Positions 49,864 to 61,500 of a stretch of 64,000 bases of DNA are shown here, one piece after another; position 1 is the stretch's first letter, and every line of letters starts with the position of its first letter. Source of the DNA: JBNJGB01 sp051747385. GTDB lineage: Bacteria; Myxococcota_A; UBA9042; PHBI01; JACKFB01. The position numbers and the translations under genes were made by a program. Location: positions 48,365 to 112,364 of the forward strand of contig JBNJGB010000022.1 in the NCBI GenBank assembly GCA_051747385.1. Reading direction: 5' to 3'. The notes beneath the pieces are model-generated. The model was not told where the DNA came from. It was given only the letters and a program-made list of their open reading frames with translations, and did not search any database.

Positions 49864-52581
49864 ATGAAGGGCATCGCAAAGATGCGGTCGCTGGTCACCG
49901 CGATGGGACTGATCTGGCTGGGCGCCGTGGCGGGGTGCCAGGACGAGCAGGCCGTGGACGGCGCCTTCTGCCACGGAGTGTCGGACGGCACGCCCTGCGA
50001 CGACTCCAACCCGTGCACCGTGGACGATCGCTGCGGGTCCGGCGGGTGCTCGGGCCGGCCCATGCCGGACGGGGTCCAGTGTGACGACGGGGACTCCTGC
50101 ACGGTGGACGACCAGTGCCAGGCCGGCGTGTGCACCGGCCTGGACCTGTGCCTCGAGCCCGAGCCGGACACGACCGGCTCCGACACGGTGCAGACGTGCG
50201 CCACGCTCCCCGAGGGGACGCCCTGCGACGACGACGACCCGTGCACCGTGGACGACGCGTGCGCGGACGGGGCCTGCGCCGGCACCCCGAAGACCTGCGA
50301 CGCCCCGGACGACCCCTGCTCGGCGCCGGCCTGCGACCCGAACTCCGGCGAGTGCGTGGTGGAGACCCTGCCGGATGGCGCGGCCTGCGACGACGGGGAT
50401 CCCTGCACGACCAGCGAGACGTGCACCGGCGGGACGTGCGGCGGGGCGACCCTGGCCCCGAACGGCACGGCCTGCGACGACGGGGACCCGACCACCGCCG
50501 CGGATCGCTGCTTCGGCGGCGTGTGCGTGGGGACGCCCCGGGTCTGCGACGAGGGCTGCTGCGACGCCGAGGACGGCGACGCCTGCGACGACGGCGACGC
50601 CTGCACCGAGGGCGACGCCTGCGTCGAGGGGCGGTGCGAGGGCACGCCCGTGGACATGGACTGCTCCCACCTGGACGAGGGTTGCCTGAAGGGCGCCTGC
50701 GACCCGGGCACCGGCCAGTGCGCGTCCGTCGCGCGGGCCGACGGCGTGCCCTGCGACGACGGGGATCCCTGCACCGTGGACGACGCCTGCGCCCAGGGGA
50801 CGTGCTCCGGGGTGAGCCTGGACTGCTCCGACCTGGACGGGCCGTGCATGGTGGGCGTCTGCGACGGGGACGAGGGGACGTGCGACGCCGTCGAGCGACC
50901 GGACGGCACCCCCTGCCACGACGGGGATCCCTGCACCGGCCACGACGCCTGCGCCGGCGGCGTCTGCGTCGGCGACGTAGACCTCTGCGGCGCCTGCGAA
51001 GGCCTGAGCCCCGGGGCGGCCTGCGACGACGGCGATCCCTGCACCCCGTCCGCCGGTATCTGTGCCCAGGTCTCGACGGGCCTGCGATGCGACGCCCAGG
51101 CCTCGACGTGCTCCGATCCGACCGCGTCCTGCAAGGTCGGCGCCTGCGACTCGGCCACGGGCGAGTGCGTGCTGATCCCGCTCCACGACGGGGCGGCCTG
51201 CGACGACGGCGACCCCTGCACCGTGAACGACGGCTGCGGCGGCGGAACCTGCTCCGGGCAGCCCCGGGAGATGTGCGGCGCCGAGCCGCCCTCCTGGTGC
51301 GAGACGGGCGCGGACAACGGGACCGTGGCGGACGCCGTGCCCCTGGCGCTCGAGGACGGCGCCCTCACGCTGCTCGGGTTCCTGGACAGCGAGGCGGACG
51401 TGGACTGGTACGCCATCGGCGTCGAGGCCGGGCAGCGCGTCGACCTGGTGACGCGCTCCCACTGCGGCAGCGCCATCGAGACCGTGCTCACGGCGGTCGG
51501 CCCCGACGGGCAGTCCACCGTGGCGTCCGGCGAGGACGGGGGCTTCGCCGTGCTGGAGGGCGACCGCGCCGGCGGCGAGGGGACGTACTTCGTCGGGGTG
51601 TCGACCCTGGGCGAGCCCGAGGGGACGACCTACTTCCTGGACATCGCAGTGGCCGACGCCCCGCCCTGCACCGAGGACTCCGACTGCGGCTGCGAGCGGC
51701 TGGAGTGCGCCCAGGGCGGCGCGGCGGCCGGCACCTGCGTCCCGTCGGTGCCCGTCGAGCAGGAGCCCGACGACGGACCGGCGACCGCCGTGGATCTGCC
51801 CCTGGACCAGCCCGTGCTGGGTCGCCTCGGCTCGCCGTCGGACGAGGACTGGTACCGCCTGGACCTGCAGGCCGGCACGCCCCTGGCCATCACCGCGAGG
51901 ACGTCCTGCGACGAGGCCACGGACGGTGAGGCCCAGCAGGTCGTGGACACCCGGCTGCGGCTGTACGAGGCCGACGGGACCACCGAGCTGGCGTACGCCG
52001 GGGACGACGGCGCGGGCGGCAAGGAGGCGGCCCTGGACGGGTTCGTCGTCCCCGCCGACGGCACCTACCTGCTCAGGGTCACGGGCGACGCCGGCGCCCT
52101 CGGACCGTACGAGGTGGAGGCCCGCACGGCCGGATGCAGCCTCGACGAGCCCTGCGCCTGCGCCGACCAGAAGTGCAGCGATCCGCAGGACGGAGGCGTC
52201 TGCGTCCCCCTGCTGACGGCGCCGGAGCCGGAGGGCGACGAGCCGCCCGTGTCCCTGCTCCTGGGCGAGCGCCTGCACTCCGCCGTGGACGAACCCTACG
52301 ACGAGGACACCTTCACCCTGACCGTGGGGGAGGGTTCCTACGACGTGATCACGACGAGCTACTGCGGCTCGAGCCTCGACACGCTCGTCACGGTCTACGA
52401 CGGCGGGGCCGACGAGCCGGTGGTCCTGGCGGAGGACGACGACGGCGGAGACGAGCGCTTCGCGGCCGCCACCGGCCTGACCGTGGGCGCGGCCCAGCCC
52501 CTCCGCATCGTCGTGGAGGCGCGCGGCGGCGCGGTCGGCGAGTACATCGTGGTCGTGAAGCCCTCGACGGAGGCCCCATGA
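49864..52581 (+). CDS. Cysteine-rich lipoprotein with PPC-like domains
   Basis: This 905-residue lipoprotein has lipobox VAGC (about residue 25). Around a dozen cysteine-rich units of the form PCDDGDPCTVDDAC-x-GxC-xG fill residues 35-475. Three strand-rich domains resembling bacterial pre-peptidase C-terminal (PPC) domains follow: about 479-600 (DVDWYAIGVEAGQRVDL), 630-745 (DEDWYRLDLQAGTPLAI) and 780-905 (DEDTFTLTVGEGSYDVI). There is no peptidase domain. The ATG lies 3 nt after the upstream stop. The product is probably an outer-surface lipoprotein. It overlaps the next gene by 4 nt. Confidence 0.8.
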   Translation: MKGIAKMRSLVTAMGLIWLGAVAGCQDEQAVDGAFCHGVSDGTPCDDSNPCTVDDRCGSGGCSGRPMPDGVQCDDGDSCTVDDQCQAGVCTGLDLCLEPEPDTTGSDTVQTCATLPEGTPCDDDDPCTVDDACADGACAGTPKTCDAPDDPCSAPACDPNSGECVVETLPDGAACDDGDPCTTSETCTGGTCGGATLAPNGTACDDGDPTTAADRCFGGVCVGTPRVCDEGCCDAEDGDACDDGDACTEGDACVEGRCEGTPVDMDCSHLDEGCLKGACDPGTGQCASVARADGVPCDDGDPCTVDDACAQGTCSGVSLDCSDLDGPCMVGVCDGDEGTCDAVERPDGTPCHDGDPCTGHDACAGGVCVGDVDLCGACEGLSPGAACDDGDPCTPSAGICAQVSTGLRCDAQASTCSDPTASCKVGACDSATGECVLIPLHDGAACDDGDPCTVNDGCGGGTCSGQPREMCGAEPPSWCETGADNGTVADAVPLALEDGALTLLGFLDSEADVDWYAIGVEAGQRVDLVTRSHCGSAIETVLTAVGPDGQSTVASGEDGGFAVLEGDRAGGEGTYFVGVSTLGEPEGTTYFLDIAVADAPPCTEDSDCGCERLECAQGGAAAGTCVPSVPVEQEPDDGPATAVDLPLDQPVLGRLGSPSDEDWYRLDLQAGTPLAITARTSCDEATDGEAQQVVDTRLRLYEADGTTELAYAGDDGAGGKEAALDGFVVPADGTYLLRVTGDAGALGPYEVEARTAGCSLDEPCACADQKCSDPQDGGVCVPLLTAPEPEGDEPPVSLLLGERLHSAVDEPYDEDTFTLTVGEGSYDVITTSYCGSSLDTLVTVYDGGADEPVVLAEDDDGGDERFAAATGLTVGAAQPLRIVVEARGGAVGEYIVVVKPSTEAP

Positions 52582-55500
52582 GGCGGACGGTTCGGTTCGG
52601 GCTGCTGACGGCGCTCCTGGGCGCCGGGCTGGTGTTCACGCCGGGGCTCGCCCGGGCAGCGTGCGACGGGGGCTCGCCCGACGGTTCCCTGCACTCCACG
52701 GAGGAGTGCGACGACGGGAACGCGATCAACGGCGACGGCTGCGAGGACGACTGCACGGTCACCACGGGCGGATCGTGGGCGTGCATCGGCGACCTCGGCG
52801 AGACCAGCACGTGCTGCGAGGGCACCACACAGTGCACCCTCCAGGACGGCGTGTGCGCCGGGGCGACGAAGACGGCCGACCTGTGCACGGACGGGACCTG
52901 GGACGCGTGCACCGAGGCCACCTACAGCGCGCACGACCCGGACTACGCCACGGAGGACACCACCTGCGACGGCGTGGACGAGGACTGCAGCGGCGAGGCC
53001 GACGAGGACTACGTCTCCGAGGCCACCTCCTGCGGCGAGGGCGCCTGCGAGGCCACCGGACAGACCGAGTGCGTGGACGGAAGCGTCGAGGACTCCTGCT
53101 TCCCNNNNNNNNNNNNNNNNNNNNNNNNNNNNNNNNNNNNNNNNNNNNNNNNNNNNNNNNNNNNNNNNNNNNNNNNNNNNNNNNNNNNNNNNNNNNNNNN
53201 NNNNCGGCGCCGCGGACGCGGACGACGCCACCTGCGACGGCGTCGACGACGACTGCGACGGAGAGACCGACGAGGACTACGTCTCCGAGGCCACCTCCTG
53301 CGGAGAGGGCGCCTGCGAGGCCACCGGACAGACCGAGTGCGTCGACGGAAGCGTCGAGGACTCCTGCTCCCCCGGCGCCGCGGACGCGGACGACGCCACC
53401 TGCGACGGCGTCGACGACGACTGCGACGGAGAGACCGACGAGGACTACGTCTCCGAGGCCACCTCCTGCGGCGAGGGCGCCTGCGAGGCCACCGGGACCA
53501 CCTCCTGCGTCGACGGAAGCGTCGAGGACTCCTGCTCTCCCGGCGCCGCGGACGCGGACGACGCCACCTGCGACGGCGTCGACGACGACTGCGACGGGGA
53601 GACCGACGAGGACTACGTCTCCGAGGCCACCTCCTGCGGCGAGGGCGCCTGCGAGGCCACCGGACAGACCGAGTGCGTCGACGGAAGCGTCGAGGACACG
53701 TGCTCCCCGGGGTCCCCGTCCGCGAGCGACGACACCACCTGCGACGGCGTCGACGACGACTGCGACGGGGAGACCGACGAGGACTATGTCCCCGAGGCCA
53801 CCTCCTGCGGTCAGGGCGTCTGCGAGGCCACCGGACAGACCGAGTGCGTGGACGGCTCCGTGGAGGACACGTGCTCCCCGGGGTCCCCGTCCGCGAGCGA
53901 CGACACCACCTGCGACGGCGTCGACGACGACTGCGACGGGGAGATCGACGAGGACTACGCCCCCGAGGCCACCTCCTGCGGCACCGGCGCGTGCGCGGCG
54001 ACGGGGCAGACGCAGTGTGTCGAGGGCGAGGAGCAGGACACCTGCTCCGCCGGCGAGCCTGCCGAGGAGGAGATCTGCGACGGGACGGACGCCGACTGCG
54101 ACGGCGTCGTCGACGAGGGCTGCCCCTGCGACTACGACGGGATCGACGTGGGCGTCTGCGACGGCGGAGGCACCACCTCGTCGACCGACGGCACGTGCTC
54201 CATCAAGCCCGACGACTACGAGCAGAACGAGCACACCTGCGACGACCTGGACAACAACTGCGACGGCATCACGGACGAGGGCTGCTCCTGCGACTACCTC
54301 GGCCTCTCGGAGGGCGTCTGCGCCGACGGAGGCTCCGTGGGGGCCTCGGACGGAAACTGCAAGGCGCCGGCGGCGTACGAGGAGGAGGAGGCCACCTGCG
54401 ACGGGCAGGACAACGACTGCGACGCCGTCACCGACGAGGGCTTCCCCGACACGGACGGCGACGGCGAGGCGGACTGCGTCGACGACGACGACGACGGCGA
54501 CGGCGTCCTCGACGAGGACGACATCTGTCCCCTGGTCGCGGACCCGGACCAGCTCGACACCGACGGCGACGGACTCGGCGACGCCTGCGACCCCGACGAC
54601 GACGGGGACACGGTCATCGACACCCTGGACCCGGCGCCCAAGCTGCCGACCGTCTGCGGCTTGGACGAGGACGGGGATCAGTGCGACGACTGCACGTCGG
54701 GCGCCGGCCCGGATCCGGAGCGGGACGGACCCGACCTGGACGGCGACGGCCTGTGTGATCGCGGCAACACCTGCCGGAGTCGGGTGTTCATCTCCTCGCA
54801 GACCTATCGGGGGAGCCTGGGCGGCCTCGACGGAGCCGACGACCTGTGTCAGGGCCTCGCCGACGACGCCTCCCTGGGAGGCACGTGGCGGGCCTGGCTC
54901 GCGACACCCGCGGAGGGCCCGGCCGATCGCCTCCCCCACGCGACCTTCCCGTACGTGCTGTTGGACGACACGGAGACCCTCCGGGACAACCCGGTCGTGG
55001 CCGACAACTGGACGGCCCTGACCGACGAGGCGCCGGTCCTGGTCCATCCCGTGCTCCGGACCGAGACCGGCGAGGCGCTGTCGCCCCAGGACGATCCGCG
55101 CGCCTGGACCTTCGTCGCGACCAACGGCCGCGCCCACTCGAGCGGCTCCAGCGCCCACTGCAACGAGTGGACCACCGCGAACCCGGACTTCCAGGGGGCC
55201 GTGGGGCGGGCGCGGAGCACGGGGAGCGAGTGGACGCGCCTGGACCAGGAGGAGGACGCGACCTGCAACGAGTCCCGCCACCTCTACTGCTTCGAGGTCG
55301 TGAACGTCTGCGGCGATCCCGACGACGACGGGGACGGCATCCCCGAGGGCGACGGGACCAGCCGCTGCAAGGGGGGCCAGACTTCCGGATGCCAGGACAA
55401 CTGCCCCCGCACGCCGAACCCGGACCAGACGGACAGCGACGGCAACGGGGTCGGGGACGTCTGCGACGTCGACTCCGACGGGGACGGCGTCAAGGACGGC

Positions 55501-58500
55501 ACGGACAACTGCCCCGAGATCGCCAACCCCACCCAGGACGACGCCGACGGGGACGGGCTGGGCGACGTCTGCGACCCCGACGACGACGACGACGGCGTCC
55601 CCGACGAGGGGGTCGGCGACCTGGACGCGGACAACTGCCCGCTCGTGCCGAACCCGCTCCAGGAGGACTCGGACGGAGACGGCATCGGCGACGCCTGCGA
55701 CGCCAACGACGACGGAGACATCTGGCTCGACGTCCTCGACAACTGCCCGCTGGTCCCCAACAACGACCAGGCGGACACGGACAGCGACGGCATCGGCGAC
55801 GCCTGCGACGCGGACATCGACGACGACGGGGTGCCCCAGGGCGACGGCTCCGATCCCTGCGAGGACGGCGAGACCGCCGGCTGCGACGACAACTGCCCCG
55901 AGGTCGCCAACCCCGAGCAGGTGGACACGGACGGAGACGGCCTCGGAGACGCCTGCGATCCCGACGACGACGGGGACGGCGTGCCGGACGGGGCCGACGT
56001 CTGCCCGCTGGTGCCCGATCCCGATCAGGGAGATCTCGACCGGGACGGGCTCGGAGACGCGTGCGACCCGGATCGGGACGGGGACCTCTACGCCAACCAC
56101 GAGGACAACTGCCCCGACGTCTACAACCCGGAGCAGACCAACACGGACGCGGCCCTGGAGCAGGCGAGCGCGATCACGCCGCTCGGCGACGCGTGCGATC
56201 CCGACGACGACGGAGACGGCATCCCCGAGGGCGACGGGGAGAACCCGTGCGAGGACAGCGAGACCACCGGCTGCGACGACAACTGCCCGCTGACCTTCAA
56301 CCCGGATCAGGCGGACACGACCGAGAAGACCCTGTCCACGCCGGAGCATCCGGGCCAGTTCCCGGACGGGGACGGCGTCGGCGACGCCTGCGACACCGAC
56401 GCGGACGGAGACGGCGTCGACGAAGACGAGGAGCTCGCCGCGTGTGCCGGGGGCCTGACCGAGGGCTGCGCGGACAACTGCCCGACGGTGCCCAACGAGC
56501 TCCAGCGGGACGCCGACGGCGACGGTGTCGGCGACGTCTGCGACGTGGACGCGGACGGAGACGGCATCGCCGATGCGCTGGACAACTGCCCGCTCGAGCC
56601 GAACGGGGATCAGTCCGATGTGGACGGGGACGGACTCGGAGACGCGTGCGACCGCTGCCCCACGGATCCGGTCGGGGATCTGGACGAGGACGGCTGGTGG
56701 TCCTGCGAGGACAACTGCCCCCTCGTCCCCAACCCGGAGCAGGTCGACACGGACGGGGACGGACTCGGAGACGCCTGCGATCCCGACGACGACGGCGACG
56801 GGATCCTGGACGAGGCCGACGTCTGCCGGGTGGACTACAATCCGTCGCAGACGGACACGGACGGGGACACGCTCCCGGACGCCTGCGACGAGGACGACGA
56901 CGACGACGGCGTCCCAGACGACCAGGACGGCTGCCCCCTCGTCGCCGACCCCGAGCAGGTCGACACGGACGGAGACGGACTCGGAGACGCCTGCGATCCC
57001 GACGACGACGGCGACGGCGTCCCAGACGACCAGGACGGCTGCCCCCTCGTCGCCGATCCCGAGCAGCTCGACACGGACGGGGACGGACTCGGAGACGCCT
57101 GCGATCCCGACGACGACGGCGACGGCGTCCCAGACGACGAGGACCTCTGCCCCCTCGTCGCGGACGCCGACCAGGTGGACGGGGACGGAGACGGCCTCGG
57201 AGACGCCTGCGACCCGTGCCCGGAGGACGACACGGGCACCGACGACGGGCGCGACACGGACGGGGACGGCGTGTGCCCGGCGGCGGACAACTGCCCGGAG
57301 GTGGCCAACCCCAGCCAGATCGACACGGACGGAGACGGACTCGGAGACGCCTGCGATCCCGACGACGACAACGACGGGATCCCCGACTCGGACGACCCCT
57401 GCCCGCTGACGCGGCCCCAGGACGACTCCGACGGCGACTGCGTGGCGGACGACGAGGACGCCTTCCCCGACGATCCGGACGAGTGGGCGGACGCCGACGG
57501 GGACGGCCTCGGCGACGAGCAGGACCTCTACGACGACGGGGACGCCATCCCGGACGCCCGGGACAACTGCCCCCGGACCACCAACCCGGATCAGCGGGAC
57601 ACCGACGGCGACGGGCTGGGTGACGCCTGCGACCCCGACGCGGACGGAGACGGCGTCGACGACGACGTGGACATCTGCCCCGGCGTCTCCGACCCCCTCC
57701 AGGAGGACGCGGACGGAGACGGCGTGGGCGACGCCTGCGACCCGGATCGCGACGGGGACGGCGTCCCGAACGACGGAGACAACTGCCCCTCGATCCCGAA
57801 CCCGAGCCAGGCCGACCTCGACGGGGACGGCGCCGGGGACGCCTGCGACGACGACGACGACGGCGACGGCATCCCCGACGCGGAGGACAACTGCCCCCGC
57901 CTCGCGGCCTGGTCCCAGGCGGACACGGACGGAGACGGCGTGGGCGACGCCTGCGACGACGACGACGACGGCGACGGCATCCCCGATGACGAGGACCCCT
58001 TCCCCGCGGACGGTACGGAGTGGGTGGACACGGATGGAGACGGCGTCGGGGACCACGCAGACGCCTTCCCCGAGGATCCCGACGAGTGGGACGACACCGA
58101 CGGCGACGGCGTGGGCGACCACGCAGACGCCTTCCCCGAGGATCCGTCCGAAACGGTCGACACCGACGGCGACGGCGTGGGCGACCACGCAGACGCCTTC
58201 CCGGACGATCCCGACGAATGGGACGACTCCGACGGCGACGGCGTGGGCGACCACGCAGACGCCTTCCCCGAGGATCCGTCCGAGACGGTCGACACCGACG
58301 GCGACGGCGTGGGCGACAACGCAGACGCGTTCCCGGACGACCCCGACGAGTGGGACGACACCGACGGCGATGGGGTGGGCGACAACGCAGACGCCTTCCC
58401 CGAGGATCCGGAGGAGTGGGAGGACACGGACAACGACGGCGTCGGAGACCACGCGGACGCCTTCCCGGACAACCCCTCCGAGGTCGTGGACACGGACGGG

Positions 58501-61500
58501 GACGGCGTCGGGGACAACGCCGACTCCGACGACGACGGCGACGGCATCCCCGACGCGGAGGATCCCTGCCCGCAGACGCGGCCCGACGAGGACGCCGACG
58601 GCGACTGCGCTCCCGACGACGAGGACGCCTTCCCCGACGACCCCGCCGAGTGGCTCGACACGGACGGAGACGGCATCGGCGACAACGCCGACCCCTGCCC
58701 CGAGGTCCACGACGACGACGACGCCGACGACGACTGCGTCCCCGACGAGGACGACGCCTTCCCCGACGACCCCGCCGAGTGGCTCGACACGGACGGAGAC
58801 GGCATCGGCGACGACGCCGACCCCTGCCCCGAAGTCCACGACGACGACGACGACGACGGCGACTGCGTCCCCGACGGCGAGGACGCCTTCCCCGACGATC
58901 CCGACGAGTGGCTCGACACGGACGGAGACGGCGTGGGCGACAACGCCGACCCGGACGACGACGGGGACGGCACCCCGGACGCCCTGGACGCCTTCCCCCG
59001 CGATCCCACGGAGTCGGAGGACTCGGACGGCGACGGGGTGGGCGACAACGCCGACGCCTTCCCGGACGATCCGAGCGAGACCTCCGACCTGGACGGCGAC
59101 GGGATCGGCGACGAGGCGGACACCGACACGGACGGAGACGGGGTGAGCGACGCTCAGGACGCCTTCCCGATGGATCCGGACGCCAGCGCCGACAGCGACG
59201 GCGACGGCGTGCCCGACAGCCGGGACGCCTTCCCGGACGACCCCGACGAGTCCGTCGACACGGACGGAGACGGCGTCCCGGATCACGCGGATCGCTTCCC
59301 GACGGATCCGGACGAGTGGGTCGACTCGGACGGCGACGGCCTCGGAGACCACCTCGACTCCGACGACGACGACGACGGCGTGCCCGATGACGAGGACGCC
59401 TTCCCGCTGGATCCGGACGAGTGGAGCGACGTCGACGGCGACGGGGTCGGAGACAACGCGGATCCCGACGACGACGGAGACGGCGTCCCGGACCGAGACG
59501 ACAACTGCCCGGCCGCCATCAACCCCCTCCAGGCGGACCTGGACGGGGACGGCCTCGGCGACGCCTGCGATCCGGACGACGACGGCGACGGCGTCCCGGA
59601 CCGGGACGACAACTGCCCCCGGGTGGACAACCCCGACCAGGCCGACGTGGAGGGCGACGGGCTGGGCGATGCCTGCGACTCGGATCACGACGAGGACGGC
59701 GTCCCGAACGAGGACGACGTCTGCCCCGAGGTCTACGACCCCGCGCAGGCGGACTTCGACGGCGACGGCCTCGGCGACGCCTGTGACCCGGACGACGACG
59801 GCGACGGCATCCCCGACGTGGACGACGAGTGCCCCTACGACGACGGCACGTCGAGCCAGGACACGGACGGAGACGGCGTCCCCGACGCCTGCGATCCCGA
59901 CAGCGACGGAGACGGCGTCCCGGACGACGAGGACGCCTTCCCCCTCGATCCCTCCGAGCACACGGACTCGGACGGAGACGGCGTCGGAGACGGCGAGGAC
60001 GCCTTCCCGGACGACGCCACCGAGTGGGTCGACACCGACGGCGACGGCGTCGGAGACAACGCGGATCCCGACGACGACGGCGACGGCATCCCCGACACGA
60101 TGGACCTCTTCCCGCGCATCCCGGACGGTCGCGACAGCGACGGGGACGGCACGCCGGACATCGCGGACGACGACGACGACAACGACGGCGTCGGCGACGA
60201 CGAGGACAACTGCCCCCTGGCGGCCAACACCGATCAGGCGGACACGGACGGGGACGGCGTCGGCGACGCGTGTGATCCCGACGACGACGGAGACGGCGTC
60301 CCCGATGGCCGCGACGTCTGCCCGAAGACCCCCGATCCCGGCCAGGAGGACATGGACGGCGACACCGTGGGAGACGCCTGCGACGACGATCCCGACGGAG
60401 ACGGCGTGGGCGGCGACGACGACGCCTTCCCCCTCGATCCCACGGAGCACACCGACTCGGACGGAGACGGCGTCGGAGACGGCGAGGACGCCTTCCCGGA
60501 CGACCCGAACGAGTGGGTCGACACCGACGGCGACGGCGTCGGAGACAACGCGGATCCCGACGACGACGGAGACGGCATCCCGGACGCCCTCGACCTCCTG
60601 CCCCACGACGACGACACGTCCACGGACGACGACGGAGACGGCGTCCCCGACCACGAGGACGCCTTCCCCTTCGATCCGAGCGAGCAGCACGACACGGACG
60701 GAGACGGCGTCGGAGACCACGCCGACACCGACGACGACGGAGACGGCGTCCTCGACGCGCACGACAACTGCCCGACGAAGGCCAATGTCGATCAGCTCGA
60801 CACGGACCTGGACGGCCTCGGCGACGCCTGCGACCCGGATGACGACGGCGACGGCATCCCAGACGACGAGGACGAGTGCCCGCTCCTCGCGTCCCCACCG
60901 CCGGACGACGTGGACACCGACGGCGACGGGGTGGTCGACGCCTGCGACCCGGACGACGACGGAGACGGCGTCCCCGACGCCGCCGACGCGTTCCCGAAGG
61001 ATCCGGACGAGTGGAAGGACACGGACGGCGACGGCGCCGGGGACAACGAGGATCTCTTCCCCTGGGATCCGGCGCGCTCCGTCGACACGGACGGCGACGG
61101 CATCGTGGACGAGCTCGACGAGGACGACGACGGAGACGGCGTCCCCGACGACGAAGACGCCTTCCCGAGCGATCCCACCGAGGCGTACGACTCGGACGGC
61201 GACGGAGTCGGAGACCAGGCAGACCCGGCGCCGCTCGATCCCTCGATCTCCCTCGACACGGACGGCGACGGGATCGCGGACGTGGAGGACGAGGACGACG
61301 ACGGAGACGGCGTCCCCGACGACGAGGACGCCTTCCCGAAGGATCCGGGCGAGTGGAAGGACACGGACGGAGACGGCGTCGGTGACAACGCCGACACCGA
61401 CGACGACGGCGACGGGGTGCCCGACGACGAGGACGCCTTCCCGAACAACCCCAGCGAGTGGGTCGACACCGACGGCGACGGCGTCGGAGACAACGCGGAC

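Noticed and set aside
53105..53210. Apparent frameshift in the repeat protein
   Set aside because: It arises from the 100-N placeholder; flanking bases join in frame.
53206..54051. Tandem 168-bp repeats as a possible CRISPR array
   Set aside because: Units are long, contiguous, without spacers and in frame.
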